Assembly: GCA_937968015.1 (NCBI GenBank)
Contig: CALBSO010000146.1
Span: forward strand, 62,001-126,000
DNA length: 64,000 nucleotides
Direction: 5' to 3'
DNA from: an uncultured Thermomicrobia bacterium
Lineage (GTDB): Bacteria > Chloroflexota > Chloroflexia > Thermomicrobiales > JALYUS01
Translations under genes and position numbers: made by a program
Notes under the pieces: model-generated
The model's database searches: none
The model's input: only the letters and a program-made list of their open reading frames with translations
Told to the model about the DNA's origin: nothing
Shown here: in pieces, positions 26,484 through 35,864 of the stretch
How the letters are laid out: each line of letters begins with the position of its first letter
Position numbering within the stretch: position 1 is the first letter of the stretch

Positions 26484-26950
26484 CTACAGTCCTTGGATCC
26501 GCCTCAATTGCGTCTCGACTGCCTGCATTGCCTGAAGGCTCACATGCCCCACCGCTGATCGAGGCGCTCGCGTGAAAGGATACGGATCTGCTCGCACATC
26601 ACGAAACTCGGTCGCCGGACACCGCCCTCCGGTGGCATGATCGGGATATGGCTGACAATCTGCCGGTCGGTCCGTGACGTGAGCCGTTCATCTTCATATG
26701 GATAGTCGCTGAGTCCATCCATCAACGTCGTGTCCCACTGCGCACGCTCCTGCCGCTCCTCTGCATCCGCCGTAGAGTCGGCGCGCAACGCGGCATAGTC
26801 GGCATCGAATTGCACCCAATAGCGTCGCTCTTCCTCTTGTTCAACGAGACGCTGAACGACCGCACCCAATGGCATCCCGAACTCCTCACCAAGCGACTGC
26901 AACCGTGTATATACCGTATCGGGAACGCGAATGAGATGTGAAGAAGCCAT
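26484..26950 (-). pseudogene. Collapsed mazEF-type toxin-antitoxin pair (deletion fusion plus frameshift)
   Basis: The frame starts as an RHH/VapB-like antitoxin: ATG with AGGAGG upstream, then HLIRVPDTVYTRLQSLGEEF. Without a stop it passes into the second half of a MazF-like toxin: LTSRTDRQIVSHIP, PPEGGVRRPSFVMCEQIR, RERLDQRWG. The antitoxin tail and toxin N-terminal half are missing. A one-base deletion then ends the frame at TGA (26540), while VSLQAMQAVETQLRRIQGL, the toxin end, continues in the next frame to 26484. The toxin cannot be functional. Confidence 0.75.
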
Positions 26951-27111
26951 CATGCCCTCCTGTGAACCTTCGTGTACACTCGGAAGTATACGATAAAGGC
27001 ACAGGTGGGGTTTCAACAGAGCGAATTGCCGCGCGGAACGGGCAGCGGCTATTGTTCTGTGATACCCTCGCGGGTACAGTCGGTACGAGACCAGGACGAA
27101 AGGGACAATCT

Positions 27112-28122
27112 ATGCTCGCGGTACAGATCACACCACCGATCGCGCCGGAAGACTTGAAAGCGATCGAGATCGCGGAACCGGAACTGGCGCCCGGCGAGGT
27201 ACTGGTGCGGCTACAGGCGGCGGCGCTCAACCATCGCGATCTCTACCTCCTGCAAGGGGGGCGGACACCGGCAGGGCATACGTTCGTCCCCGGTTCGGAT
27301 GGCGCGGGCACGATCGAGGCGATTGGCCCCGGCGTGCGCGAGGCGGGCGTCGGCGATCAGGTGCTCATCTATCCCTCCATGCGTTGGGGAAACAGAGAGC
27401 GTGCGCCCGACCCCGGTTTTGAAGTGCTCGGCGGCACGGATAACGGCACTTTCGCGCAGTACATCGCGCTGCCATTGGAGAATGTTCGTCGCAAGCCGGA
27501 TCACCTCTCGTGGGAGGAAGCGGCGGCGCTGCCACTCTCCGGCCTCACGGCGTACCGCGCGCTTATCCCGCGCGCCGGGTTGCAGGCGGGGGAGAGCGTG
27601 CTGATCCACGGGATTGGCGGAGCAGTGGCGCTCGCCGCGTTGCAGATCGCCGTGGCGAAGGGCGCGCGCGCGATCGTCACGAGCAGCAGCGACGCCAAAC
27701 TGGAGCGTGCCAGGGAACTCGGCGCCGCCGTGACGATCAACTACGCGCGCACCGACTGGCTGGCGGCGGTCATGGAGGCGACGGAGGGCGATGGAGCGGA
27801 TGTCGTGCTTGAAAGCGTCGGGCAGGCGACCTTCGCGGGGAGCATCACCGCCGTCAAAGCAGGCGGGCGGATCGTCACCTTCAGCACGACGACGGGCGGC
27901 ACGCCGACGATCAACATCCGCGAACTCTTCTGGAAGCAGGCGTCCATCCTCGGCACGACGATGGGCAGCCCGATGGATTTCACCGGCCTCCTCGAACTCT
28001 ACCGCGCGCACTCTCTCCACCCGGTCATTGACCGTTCCTATCCGCTCGCAGACGTTGGCGAAGCGTTCAAGCGACTGGAAGCGGCAGAGCAGTTCGGCAA
28101 GATCGTCCTGACGATCCCATGA
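27112..28122 (+). CDS. Zinc-type alcohol dehydrogenase / quinone oxidoreductase
   Basis: 336 residues of the MDR family. The GroES-like half has LNHRDLYLLQGG and FVPGSDGAGTIEAIG; the Rossmann half has SVLIHGIGGAVALAALQIA. The catalytic Cys is replaced by Ser in PGSDGAG and the structural-zinc Cys cluster is absent, so a zinc-free NADPH quinone reductase-like enzyme is more likely than an alcohol dehydrogenase. AAAGGGA precedes the ATG. It overlaps the next gene by 4 bases. Confidence 0.9.
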   Translation: MLAVQITPPIAPEDLKAIEIAEPELAPGEVLVRLQAAALNHRDLYLLQGGRTPAGHTFVPGSDGAGTIEAIGPGVREAGVGDQVLIYPSMRWGNRERAPDPGFEVLGGTDNGTFAQYIALPLENVRRKPDHLSWEEAAALPLSGLTAYRALIPRAGLQAGESVLIHGIGGAVALAALQIAVAKGARAIVTSSSDAKLERARELGAAVTINYARTDWLAAVMEATEGDGADVVLESVGQATFAGSITAVKAGGRIVTFSTTTGGTPTINIRELFWKQASILGTTMGSPMDFTGLLELYRAHSLHPVIDRSYPLADVGEAFKRLEAAEQFGKIVLTIP

Positions 28123-28610
28123 GCGGTGCGAGCCATGCGGACACAGGGCGCGCATTCCACGCCCCGGACGGCATCACCATCCTGCCGTTCGAAATGCCCG
28201 GCCTCGCGCACCTCTCGTTCGTCGAGGGGCGCATCCCGCCCCGCCCGGAGCCGTACCCGATCCATCTGCACGGTGCGCTCGAACAAGTGACGTACGTGCT
28301 GGCAGGGCGCGTCACCGTCACGACCTGGGACGTCGGGAAGGAAACCACGACAACCTTTACCGCGCTATCGGGAGATGCCTTCGTCACCCTGCCTCTCCAG
28401 ACACTGGCGTTCGCGAACGCGGGGCCGAGGGAGGCGCGCGTCCTCTTCATCTGCGCGCCGTCATACCCGCCGGATGACAGCGATACGCGCCTCGTGGCGG
28501 CGCATCATGCCCCGACCGCTGAGGAAATCGCATGGTCTCGGGAGCGGCGCCGGGCGGCGATTGATGCATTTGCCGCCATCGCACGGGCGCGCACCGGCCT
28601 GCCGGATTAG
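28119..28610 (+). CDS. Cupin domain protein
   Basis: 163 residues with one cupin barrel. YPIHLHGALEQVTYVLAGRV is motif 1 with His, His and Glu; GDAFVTLPLQTLAFAN is motif 2, where the usual late His is not evident. The C-terminal 50 residues form a helical tail. Start ATGA overlaps the stop of the reductase gene, so the two are co-translated and probably act on the same compound. Confidence 0.83.
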   Translation: MSGASHADTGRAFHAPDGITILPFEMPGLAHLSFVEGRIPPRPEPYPIHLHGALEQVTYVLAGRVTVTTWDVGKETTTTFTALSGDAFVTLPLQTLAFANAGPREARVLFICAPSYPPDDSDTRLVAAHHAPTAEEIAWSRERRRAAIDAFAAIARARTGLPD

Positions 28611-28621
28611 CGCCTCACCCC

Positions 28622-29011
28622 TCAATACGCCTCGATCTGCACGCGCGCATTTTCGTTGATTGTCAGCCGCAGTTCCGTCAATTCCTCACCGGCGATCTTG
28701 CCGATGCCGGAAATCGTGATGCCGTCCGGGCTGATGACGATATCCACGCTGTTCACCTCGATCGTGCCAACGACATACGCCGTCTCCCGCGCGACGACAT
28801 AGGTGAGTACGGGGGCATAGCGGGGATCAACATACAGCCCGCCATTCGACAACGCGATGAGCGGCTTGCCGTTGACGATCAGCGCTTGCACGGTGTTCGT
28901 GCCGAGCCGCAGCCGGGTAAGCGCGCCCGGTTCCGCGTCCGCACTGACGCCGGGATCGTGCGCGTCGGTCGTCGTTGCCGGTGTCGGGGTCTGAGAACTC
29001 GTCGCTTGCAT
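28622..29011 (-). CDS. Hypothetical protein
   Basis: 129 residues, not recognised. After a Thr/Pro/Ala-rich, probably disordered N-terminus come beta-rich segments, NTVQALIVNGKPLIALSNGG and VDIVISPDGITISGIGKI. No membrane helix. AAGGAGG stands about 10 bases before the chosen ATG; another ATG lies 9 codons upstream. It converges on the cupin gene. Confidence 0.68.
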   Translation of the reverse strand: MQATSSQTPTPATTTDAHDPGVSADAEPGALTRLRLGTNTVQALIVNGKPLIALSNGGLYVDPRYAPVLTYVVARETAYVVGTIEVNSVDIVISPDGITISGIGKIAGEELTELRLTINENARVQIEAY

Positions 29012-29219
29012 CGTGGTCCTTCCTCCTTCTTCACTCACACGCTATTATGAGCAAATCGCGCGAACCGTGCCATTCGAGTACGCCGAGCGGCAGGTAACAG
29101 ATCGGCGCATTCGCGATTGCCCTCGCCAACTCCCACGGGAACATCTCTTCGTACCGGACCTTTGGCATGGTGCGTCCTTCCACCCGTCACACGATCTACG
29201 AACCACTTGTCCAGGATTG

Positions 29220-29261
29220 GAAAAAAGGATCGGGGAGGCGGCTACAGTCAACCACCTCCCC
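29220..29261 (-). terminator. Rho-independent terminator of the helicase gene
   Basis: On the minus strand GGGGAGG pairs with CCTCCCC across a 16-base loop, followed by GATCC and six T. It lies 35 bases after the helicase stop codon. Confidence 0.65.
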
Positions 29262-29295
29262 ACGTACTCACTCTCGCTCGATTCTCAGTCCTTCG

Positions 29296-31221
29296 TTACG
29301 ATGCGAGCGGCTCGACCGCGCGAGCAATCGGCCGGGGGCCGGTCGCGGTTGGATCCGGGATGAAACGGACAGGCTGAGAGACTTCGAGCATATCGAAGTC
29401 GCCACCGCTCATGTCGTTGCGATGGAAGAAACGCTCGACACCCGCGCCATCCCGGAGGAAGCCGAAGCCGCGTGCCTTGACGATCTTCGTAATCACGCCG
29501 GTCGTCTCGTCTCCCGTGGAGAGAGCGTCGACCGGTGACGCGGCATGCCCACGACCGAAGGTACGTGCCCGCTCGCTCCGGCTTTCCGGCGCGGCGCTCG
29601 CGTCCTCCGTCGCGACCCGTTCCTCGCGGCGCATCCGCATCGGGGCGCGGCGGGTCAGCGGCACGTCCACCGGTGTGGCGACTGTGCCCGTCTCCTGGTA
29701 GCGCGAAAGAAGCGCGCCCACCTGCGTGCTGAGTGAAGGCGGCAGGAAGCCGGGGGCGGTCATCGTCGCAGGCTCGCGCTGGGCGCCGCCCTGTTCCTGG
29801 CGCGCAATCCGGTCGTCTTCATCGCGAGAGGCGACGAACCGGAATCGCTCCGGGTTGAGTGGCGCGGCAGGCCGGGCGGCGATACGTTCCGGTTGCAGTC
29901 GCGGCCGATCTGCCGTCGCGGCGGGTCGCTCGAATCGCTCGGGTCGCTCTGCACGTTCGGGGCGGCGAGACGGCGCCGGGGACGGCGTGCGCTGGCGGAC
30001 AGGATGCGCCGCACCCGTTGCGGGCATCGGTCGCTCGACGCGCGTGCGCCGTTCCTCCCGCTTCGGATAGAGCGGGAACGCCTCAATGGCGGCGGGAACG
30101 GTGGGCAGATCGCCCTGCCATGCCTTGCGCGGAATACGGACCCGCAGGCTGCGCGCCAGTTGCCGCCACTTCGGCTCATCGCTCGGCACAAGGAGCGTCA
30201 CGGCGTCCCCCTCGCGCCCCATCCGCCCGGTGCGCCCGACGCGGTGGGTGAGTAGTTCGGTCGTCTCCGGCAGTTCGTAGTTGATGACCATGCCGATATG
30301 CTCGACATCGAGGCCGCGCGCGGCGACATTGGTCGCGAGGAGGATCGGCACCCTGCCACTGCGGAAATCGGCCATCACCTTGTCGCGGGCATTCTGCGAG
30401 AGGTTGCCCTGCAAGGCGGCGGCCGGGTAGCCGAGCGCTTCCAGTTGGCGCGCCAATTTCTTCACACCGTGCTTCGTCCGACCGAAGACGAGGACGCTCT
30501 CGTCGCCCCGCCCATCGAGCAGGACGCGGAGTACGGGCAGTTTCTGCCCCTCCGGCACGTCGTAGATGATGTGGTCAATCTTCGGCACATCTTCCGGCCG
30601 GGTATCAATCTGCACCATCGCGGGATCGCGCAGGTATTTCGCCGCCGTTCCCTGCACCCATTCGGGCACCGTTGCGGAGAAGAGCGCGGTCTGCCGCTCA
30701 CGTGGGACGAAACCGAGGATGCGCTCGACATCGGGCGCGAAGCCGCGATCGAGCATCTCGTCTGCCTCATCGAGGATAACGTAGTTGACGCGATCCAGTT
30801 TCAGGACGCCCTGCCGAAGCAGATCGAGGACGCGACCCGGCGTGCCGATAATCACCTGCGGGCCGGTCTTGACGGCGGTGATCTGCGGCCCCATCGCCCG
30901 CCCGCCGAAGATGCAGAGCGAGCGAATGCCGTTCGCGCGGCCCACCTTCTCGACAACCTCACCGACCTGCTGCGCCAGTTCGCGCGTCGGCACGAGGACG
31001 AGCGCCTGCACCGCACGGACAGCGGCATCGGCCTTTTCGATCATCGGGATGGCGAAGGCGAGGGTCTTGCCGGAACCGGTGCGGGCCTGACCAACGAGGT
31101 CCCGACCGGCGAGAAGAATGGGGAGGGACTGAGACTGAATCGGGGTGGGATCGGTGATCCCCATCGTGTGGAGCGCCGCGCGCGTTTGCGGTGCGAGCGG
31201 CATCGTGGCAAATGACAACAA
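29296..31221 (-). CDS. DEAD-box RNA helicase fused to a cold-shock domain
   Basis: 641 residues from TTG. The Q motif is complete only with this start: Phe4 stands 25 residues before Gln29 of PTPIQ, as required. Then ARTGSGKT (Walker A), PTRELA, TPGRVLD, DEADEML, SATVP, RGLD and HRVGRTGRMG complete both RecA domains by about residue 370. A disordered Arg/Pro/Glu-rich linker leads to a C-terminal cold-shock fold: GVITKIVKARGFGFLRDG (RNP1) and VERFFHRNDM (RNP2). AAAGGA precedes the TTG by 5 bases. It probably unwinds structured RNA at low temperature. Confidence 0.92.
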   Translation of the reverse strand: MLSFATMPLAPQTRAALHTMGITDPTPIQSQSLPILLAGRDLVGQARTGSGKTLAFAIPMIEKADAAVRAVQALVLVPTRELAQQVGEVVEKVGRANGIRSLCIFGGRAMGPQITAVKTGPQVIIGTPGRVLDLLRQGVLKLDRVNYVILDEADEMLDRGFAPDVERILGFVPRERQTALFSATVPEWVQGTAAKYLRDPAMVQIDTRPEDVPKIDHIIYDVPEGQKLPVLRVLLDGRGDESVLVFGRTKHGVKKLARQLEALGYPAAALQGNLSQNARDKVMADFRSGRVPILLATNVAARGLDVEHIGMVINYELPETTELLTHRVGRTGRMGREGDAVTLLVPSDEPKWRQLARSLRVRIPRKAWQGDLPTVPAAIEAFPLYPKREERRTRVERPMPATGAAHPVRQRTPSPAPSRRPERAERPERFERPAATADRPRLQPERIAARPAAPLNPERFRFVASRDEDDRIARQEQGGAQREPATMTAPGFLPPSLSTQVGALLSRYQETGTVATPVDVPLTRRAPMRMRREERVATEDASAAPESRSERARTFGRGHAASPVDALSTGDETTGVITKIVKARGFGFLRDGAGVERFFHRNDMSGGDFDMLEVSQPVRFIPDPTATGPRPIARAVEPLAS

Positions 31222-31407
31222 GAGTTCCTTTCGCGGCCCGTCTGCGTGCGACGCCCCGTGCCGCAATGCGCACCGCAAGAACATACGGACGAAGCGGAGC
31301 CTCGCCAATACGCGGTGCAAAGAGATTTCGAACCCGCAACCCCGCGGGTTCCCACTGTACAAGGGGAGCGTGCTGCGGCGGAATCGCGCGGCACATGTCG
31401 CGCGACC
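31222..31407 (-). promoter_or_regulatory. Long structured leader of the helicase gene
   Basis: About 186 untranslated bases between the predicted start point and the TTG. It holds GAACCCGC/GCGGGTTC (31330-31351, 6-base loop) and a second inverted pair, GCACCGC/GCGGTGC, closer to the gene. Long leaders of this kind precede cold-shock genes in other bacteria; temperature control here is inference. Confidence 0.5.
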
Positions 31408-31413
31408 AACGAA

Positions 31414-31442
31414 ACTATACCATGTCCTAACCTTTTTCGCAA
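31414..31442 (-). promoter_or_regulatory. Promoter of the helicase gene
   Basis: On the minus strand TTGCGA and TATAGT are separated by 17 bases. This is a near-consensus sigma-70-type promoter. The rest of the 330-base gap between helicase and phosphoesterase shows nothing else clear. Confidence 0.6.
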
Positions 31443-31553
31443 TCGAACCCCGACTCTCACGATTCCTTCATCCATTCATTGCAATGCACTCATCTCCTTT
31501 CGCGATGCTGTGTGCAGTGTCGAGATGAATGCCTTTGGCGAAAGGGAGGATGT

Positions 31554-33020
31554 ATGCGACAGATGCGGATTGCGCTCGCCGTTTTGTTCACAGTTGCAAG
31601 CGGCATCGCCGGATTGCAGTCATTGGTGGCCGCTCAGGGTTCCATCAACCAGATCAATCACGTCATCGTGGTCTACCAGGAGAACTGGAGCTTCGATAGC
31701 CTGTATGGCTACTTCCCCGGTGCGAACGGGATCGCGAACGCAGGCAGTACGATAAAGCAAGTCGACAAGAATGGGATGCCGTACACGACTTTGCCGCAGC
31801 CGATCGACACCAATCAGAAACCACCCGTACCGGACCCGCGCTTCCCGGCGAACTTGCCGATCGCACCATTCAACACGGCACAATACGTCCAGCCGACTGA
31901 CAAGACGGGCGACCTCGTCCATCGCTATTACCAGGAGCAGTATCAGATTAACGGCGGCAAGATGGACAAGTTCGTCGCGTGGAGCGATGCCGCCGGCCTC
32001 GTAATGAGTTACTACGACGCGACGAACATGCCCGAGGGCAAACTGGCGCAGCAGTATACGATGGCGGATAACTTTTTCCATGCCGCGTTCGGCGGCTCAC
32101 TCCTCAATCATTTCTGGCTCGTCTGCGCCTGCACGCCGCAGTTCCCGAATGCGCCGGATGCAATCAAGGCACAACTCGATGCGAACGGTGTAATGACCAA
32201 GGACGGCACGGTTACGCCGGACGGTTACGTCATCAACACCTCCTTTACGGTCAATAACCCGCACCCGAAGAACGCCGACCCCGCCACGCTCGTGCCAAAC
32301 CAGACAATGCCGAATATCGGCGACCGATTGAGCGACAAGGGCATCAGTTGGGCGTGGTATGCCGGAGGCTGGAACAACGCCGTGGCGGGTAATCCGGACC
32401 CGCTCTTCCAGTTCCACCACCAGCCGTTCGCCTTCTTCGCGAACGACGCGGACGGTACGCCCGGCAAGGCGCAACACCTCAAAGATGAGTTGGACTTCCG
32501 CCAATCACTGACGACCGGGAACTTGCCCGCTGTCTCATTCGTCAAGCCCCTCGGCCCGGACAATGAGCATCCCGGCTACGCCAGCCTACTGCAAGGCCAG
32601 CAGCATGTCGCGGACCTCGTTAGCGCGGTTCAGAACAGCCCGTACGCGAAGGACACGGCGATCATCATCACATACGACGAGCACGGCGGTCGTTGGGATC
32701 ATGTCGCGCCACCGACGGCAGACCGCTGGGGACCGGGCTCGCGCGTGCCGACGATTATCGTCTCGCCCTTTGCCAAGCGCGGCTACGTGGACCACACGCA
32801 GTACGACACGACCTCAATCCTCAAGTTCATTGAGACGCGCTGGGGTCTGGCGCCACTCGGCACCCGCGATGCGGCCGCGAACGACCTGACGAACGCCTTC
32901 GACTTTTCCCAAGTGGCCGCGCCCACCGTTCCAAATGCAAGCGCTCCGGGCCCGAGCGCACCAAGCACGGGAGCGCTGCCCGGACCGGCATTCTACATCC
33001 GCCGCCTCGGGGACGGCTGA
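31554..33020 (+). CDS. Secreted phosphoesterase (phospholipase C / acid phosphatase family)
   Basis: 488 residues. A Sec signal peptide (MRQMRIALAVLFTVASGIAG...VAAQ) precedes the alkaline-phosphatase-like fold. NHVIVVYQENWSFDSLYGYF holds the first metal Glu and the Asn/Ser region. SLLNHFWLVCACTPQF follows, and AIIITYDEHGGRWDHVAPP holds the late metal-binding Asp, Glu and His. The family includes AcpA and phosphatidylcholine-hydrolysing enzymes. AAAGGGAGG precedes the ATG. The Pro/Ser/Ala-rich tail ends GDG. Confidence 0.9.
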   Translation: MRQMRIALAVLFTVASGIAGLQSLVAAQGSINQINHVIVVYQENWSFDSLYGYFPGANGIANAGSTIKQVDKNGMPYTTLPQPIDTNQKPPVPDPRFPANLPIAPFNTAQYVQPTDKTGDLVHRYYQEQYQINGGKMDKFVAWSDAAGLVMSYYDATNMPEGKLAQQYTMADNFFHAAFGGSLLNHFWLVCACTPQFPNAPDAIKAQLDANGVMTKDGTVTPDGYVINTSFTVNNPHPKNADPATLVPNQTMPNIGDRLSDKGISWAWYAGGWNNAVAGNPDPLFQFHHQPFAFFANDADGTPGKAQHLKDELDFRQSLTTGNLPAVSFVKPLGPDNEHPGYASLLQGQQHVADLVSAVQNSPYAKDTAIIITYDEHGGRWDHVAPPTADRWGPGSRVPTIIVSPFAKRGYVDHTQYDTTSILKFIETRWGLAPLGTRDAAANDLTNAFDFSQVAAPTVPNASAPGPSAPSTGALPGPAFYIRRLGDG

Positions 33021-33048
33021 TAAAGAACGTCGCACAGCGGTAATTCGA

Positions 33049-33083
33049 CACGACGCGCCGTACATGTGGCGCGTCGTGTGTTT
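33049..33083 (+). terminator. Terminator hairpin after the phosphoesterase
   Basis: ACACGACGCGCC pairs perfectly with GGCGCGTCGTGT over an 8-base loop, then GTTTG. The gene pair is convergent, so it may act in both directions. Confidence 0.6.
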
Positions 33084-33183
33084 GCACGCCAATGATGGTT
33101 CGGCCGATGCCGTACCGGGGACGTTTTCGGTTCGCCGAGACTGGCCCCCCACCCGATCCAATCGCCTCACGGGTGCGTAGGAT

Positions 33184-33852
33184 TTACGCCGCTCTATACT
33201 CGGCAAAGGCGCGGAGATCCGCCACGACAATGTCCGGTTCGATGCCCCACGGATCGAAGACGGCATCCGGGTTGCGGCGCACCCATGCCGCATTGAGGCC
33301 TGCCGCCTTCGCGCCGATCACATCGAACGGATTGCCGGAGACAAGCCACGTTGATTCCACGGCGTGGCCTACACAGTGCGCAAGGTAGGCGTAGACATCC
33401 GGGTCGGGCTTGAAGGTTCGCAGATCGTCGACGCTGATCACGGCGTCGAGGTACGGGAGCATCCCCGCATGATCGAGCAATGCGCGTACCGTCCCCTCGA
33501 CGCCGTTCGAGAAGGCAACGACGGTATGCCCTGCCGCCTTCAACCGCTCGATGGCGGGAAGCGCATCGGGGAAGGCCTGCAATTCGCGGTATTGCTCGAG
33601 CAGGCGCATCCGCTCGTCCGCGCTCACCTCTACGCCGAGCGCCGCGATGACGTACTGTAGCGCTTGATCGGTGCAAACATCGAAGGAAACATACTGCCGC
33701 ATCAGGCCGCGCCGGAAGGAGTATTCCAGTTGCTTCTCTCGCCAGAGCGCCGCGAACGTCCCCGCTTGGCCGCCGAGCAGCGCGTGGAGGTGCCGCTGCA
33801 TCTCCAATGGGTCCACGAGTGTCCCGTAGACATCGAAGCCAATTGCCGTCAT
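33184..33852 (-). CDS. Haloacid dehalogenase type II (HAD superfamily)
   Basis: 222 residues. Motif I is IGFDVYGTLVD with the nucleophilic Asp; motif II is VVAFSNG; the Lys lies in FKPDPDVY; motif IV is SGNPFDVIGAKAAGL. This arrangement fits L-2-haloacid dehalogenases rather than phosphatases, because motif I has Tyr-Gly-Thr-Leu-Val-Asp. AAGGAG precedes the ATG by 7 bases. Converges on the phosphoesterase. Confidence 0.9.
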   Translation of the reverse strand: MTAIGFDVYGTLVDPLEMQRHLHALLGGQAGTFAALWREKQLEYSFRRGLMRQYVSFDVCTDQALQYVIAALGVEVSADERMRLLEQYRELQAFPDALPAIERLKAAGHTVVAFSNGVEGTVRALLDHAGMLPYLDAVISVDDLRTFKPDPDVYAYLAHCVGHAVESTWLVSGNPFDVIGAKAAGLNAAWVRRNPDAVFDPWGIEPDIVVADLRAFAEYRAA

Positions 33853-34132
33853 GCGATCGCTCCTTCGCTTCTCGCCCATCATCTATCGCTCCAGTCTACC
33901 GCGCCGACTCGCCATCAGTAGCACGAAACCCCTACCTCCGCGTACGATGGTCGGCGGATACGGCATGAGGGAGCGCAACGGTATGGCGGGAGCAATCGAA
34001 ATCCAGATGCGGCGGGCGTGGAAACGATTGTCACCAGAGGCACGCCGGTGGCTGGCACGCGTGGCCGGTCATGTTGCCCTCCGCCGCGCGCAATTGACCG
34101 TGACGATTCGCGGTAAAGTGAAGGGACGCACC

Positions 34133-34948
34133 ATGCCCACACCACACACGATCCACATACGGTCATTCCGGAGCGTCGCCCTCGGCCGCACGATGCCGTA
34201 CACACTTCTCCTCCCCGCCGGATACGACGCGGCGGGCGGGACGCACTATCCGGTGCTTTACCTCCTGCACGGCGCGTGGAGCAACCACACCGAGTGGGCG
34301 GCGCGAACGAAACTGGCCGACCATGCCGCGCGCTTCCCGCTGATTATCGTCTGCCCGGAGGGGGAGAATTCCTGCTACCTCAACGGTGCGAATGGCGAGC
34401 AATGGGAGGAATACATCGTCGCGGACCTGCCCGCGCACATCGAAGCAACCTGCCGGACGCGTGCCGAACGGAGCGGGCGGGCGATCGCGGGCCTCTCAAT
34501 GGGCGGCTTCGGCGCGTTCATTTGCGGCATGCGCCATCCGAACCGCTACTGCGCGATCTCATCGCACTCTGGCGCGTTCCATATCCTGTCGTGGGAAGGG
34601 GCGCATGATAACCCGCAGTTCCGCGCGCTCCTCGGCCCGCCGAACAGCCCGACGCGGCAGGAGTACGACCCCCAGCGGATCATCGAGCAGGCGATCCGCA
34701 CGCATGGGGCGGATCGCCTGCCAATGCTGGCGATGGACTGCGGGGTTGAAGACTATCCCGATCTGCTCGCGTCGAACCGCGCCTTGCACAAGACGATGAC
34801 TCGCCTCGGCGTCCATCATTTTTACCGCGAGCAACCCGGCGGCCACGACTGGACGTACTGGGATCGCGAGATCCGCTTCACGCTCCAGTTCGTCGCGGCG
34901 GCGATGGGAGTAGCACCTGCCTCGGACGGCGGCGCGGTGACGGCCTGA
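34133..34948 (+). CDS. Esterase (S-formylglutathione hydrolase / tributyrin esterase-like)
   Basis: 271 residues. GTHYPVLYLLHGAWSNHTEW carries the oxyanion HG motif, IAGLSMGGFGAFI the nucleophilic Ser, and QPGGHDWTYW the catalytic His; the Asp is in MDCGVEDYPD. GAAGGGAC precedes the ATG. The open frame extends 60-90 codons upstream with basic sequence, but no ribosome site supports it. Confidence 0.86.
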   Translation: MPTPHTIHIRSFRSVALGRTMPYTLLLPAGYDAAGGTHYPVLYLLHGAWSNHTEWAARTKLADHAARFPLIIVCPEGENSCYLNGANGEQWEEYIVADLPAHIEATCRTRAERSGRAIAGLSMGGFGAFICGMRHPNRYCAISSHSGAFHILSWEGAHDNPQFRALLGPPNSPTRQEYDPQRIIEQAIRTHGADRLPMLAMDCGVEDYPDLLASNRALHKTMTRLGVHHFYREQPGGHDWTYWDREIRFTLQFVAAAMGVAPASDGGAVTA

Positions 34949-34966
34949 AAGTGTATGGAGGACGCA

Positions 34967-35851
34967 ATGCCTGTCAGGGCGCGCGGCTTGGTAGACGGTG
35001 CAGACGTGCAGCGAATGATCGCCCTCGTCCATGCCTTCCCGGCAAAGCATCCGCATTGCATTGATCTTCCCTACCGGCTCTGTTCGCCATCGGTAGATGT
35101 CCCGAAGGACGTGCGGCTCTGGGAGAACGATCACGACGCGTTGCTCGCGTGGGCAGTCTGGCAGCAGCCGTGGATCACGCTCGACTACGCCGTGCAGCCG
35201 GAAGCGCCGAGTGAGACGGGGCCAGCAATCATCGCCTGGGCAGTGGAGCGATTCCGGGAAATGGCGCGTGGGCATGGCCGGATACTCGATTATTTCATTG
35301 ACGCGCGCGAGGATGACACGGACCGCATTGCACTCCTCGAACGGAACGGTTTTGCCCGCGCCGATTGGCATCTGCTCCACTTCGCGCGCCCGCTGGACGC
35401 ACCGGTATCTGCGCCAACATTCCCCGCAGGCTTCACGATCCGCCATCTCGCCGGGGCCGATGATCTTCGGGGATATGTAGATTTGCATCGCGCCGCGTTC
35501 GTGTCGGCGAACATGACAGTCGCGTGGAAAGAGCGCGTCACGCGGATGCCGCAGTACATCGCGAATCTCGATCTCGTCGCGATCGCGCCGGACGGGCAGT
35601 TCGCGGCCTTCTGCGTCGGCTGGTTGCACGGTGACGAAGGTCAGATCGAACCGCTCGGTGTCCATCCCGATTTCGTGGGGCTGGGATTGGGACGTGCGCT
35701 CCTTCTCGAGGCATTCCGCCGTTTCCGGGCACATGGAGCAACGGTCGCGCATGTCGAGGTGTACAACGACAATCCGCACGCGCAGCATCTCTATGAATCC
35801 GTCGGATTCCATGTGGAACACCGCGTATGGAAATACAAGCGGGGATTTTAG
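34967..35851 (+). CDS. GNAT family N-acetyltransferase, tandem domain
   Basis: 294 residues, twice the size of one GNAT domain. The C-terminal copy is clear: QIEPLGVHPDFVGLGLGRAL is the acetyl-CoA loop (motif A), and VEVYNDNPHAQHLYESVGF is motif B. The N-terminal half has the weaker block IAWAVERFREMARGHG and may be degenerate. GGAGG lies 5 bases before the ATG; another ATG lies four codons earlier. It follows the esterase by 18 bases. Confidence 0.86.
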   Translation: MPVRARGLVDGADVQRMIALVHAFPAKHPHCIDLPYRLCSPSVDVPKDVRLWENDHDALLAWAVWQQPWITLDYAVQPEAPSETGPAIIAWAVERFREMARGHGRILDYFIDAREDDTDRIALLERNGFARADWHLLHFARPLDAPVSAPTFPAGFTIRHLAGADDLRGYVDLHRAAFVSANMTVAWKERVTRMPQYIANLDLVAIAPDGQFAAFCVGWLHGDEGQIEPLGVHPDFVGLGLGRALLLEAFRRFRAHGATVAHVEVYNDNPHAQHLYESVGFHVEHRVWKYKRGF

Positions 35852-35864
35852 CGCGCTATCCGTG

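Noticed and set aside
31280..31370. tRNA-like stretch on the minus strand (GGGTTCGAA and CTTGTAC loop words)
   Set aside because: No D-arm, no acceptor stem, and the T-stem 3' side does not pair. The GCGGGTTC word is better explained as one arm of the GAACCCGC/GCGGGTTC leader hairpin.
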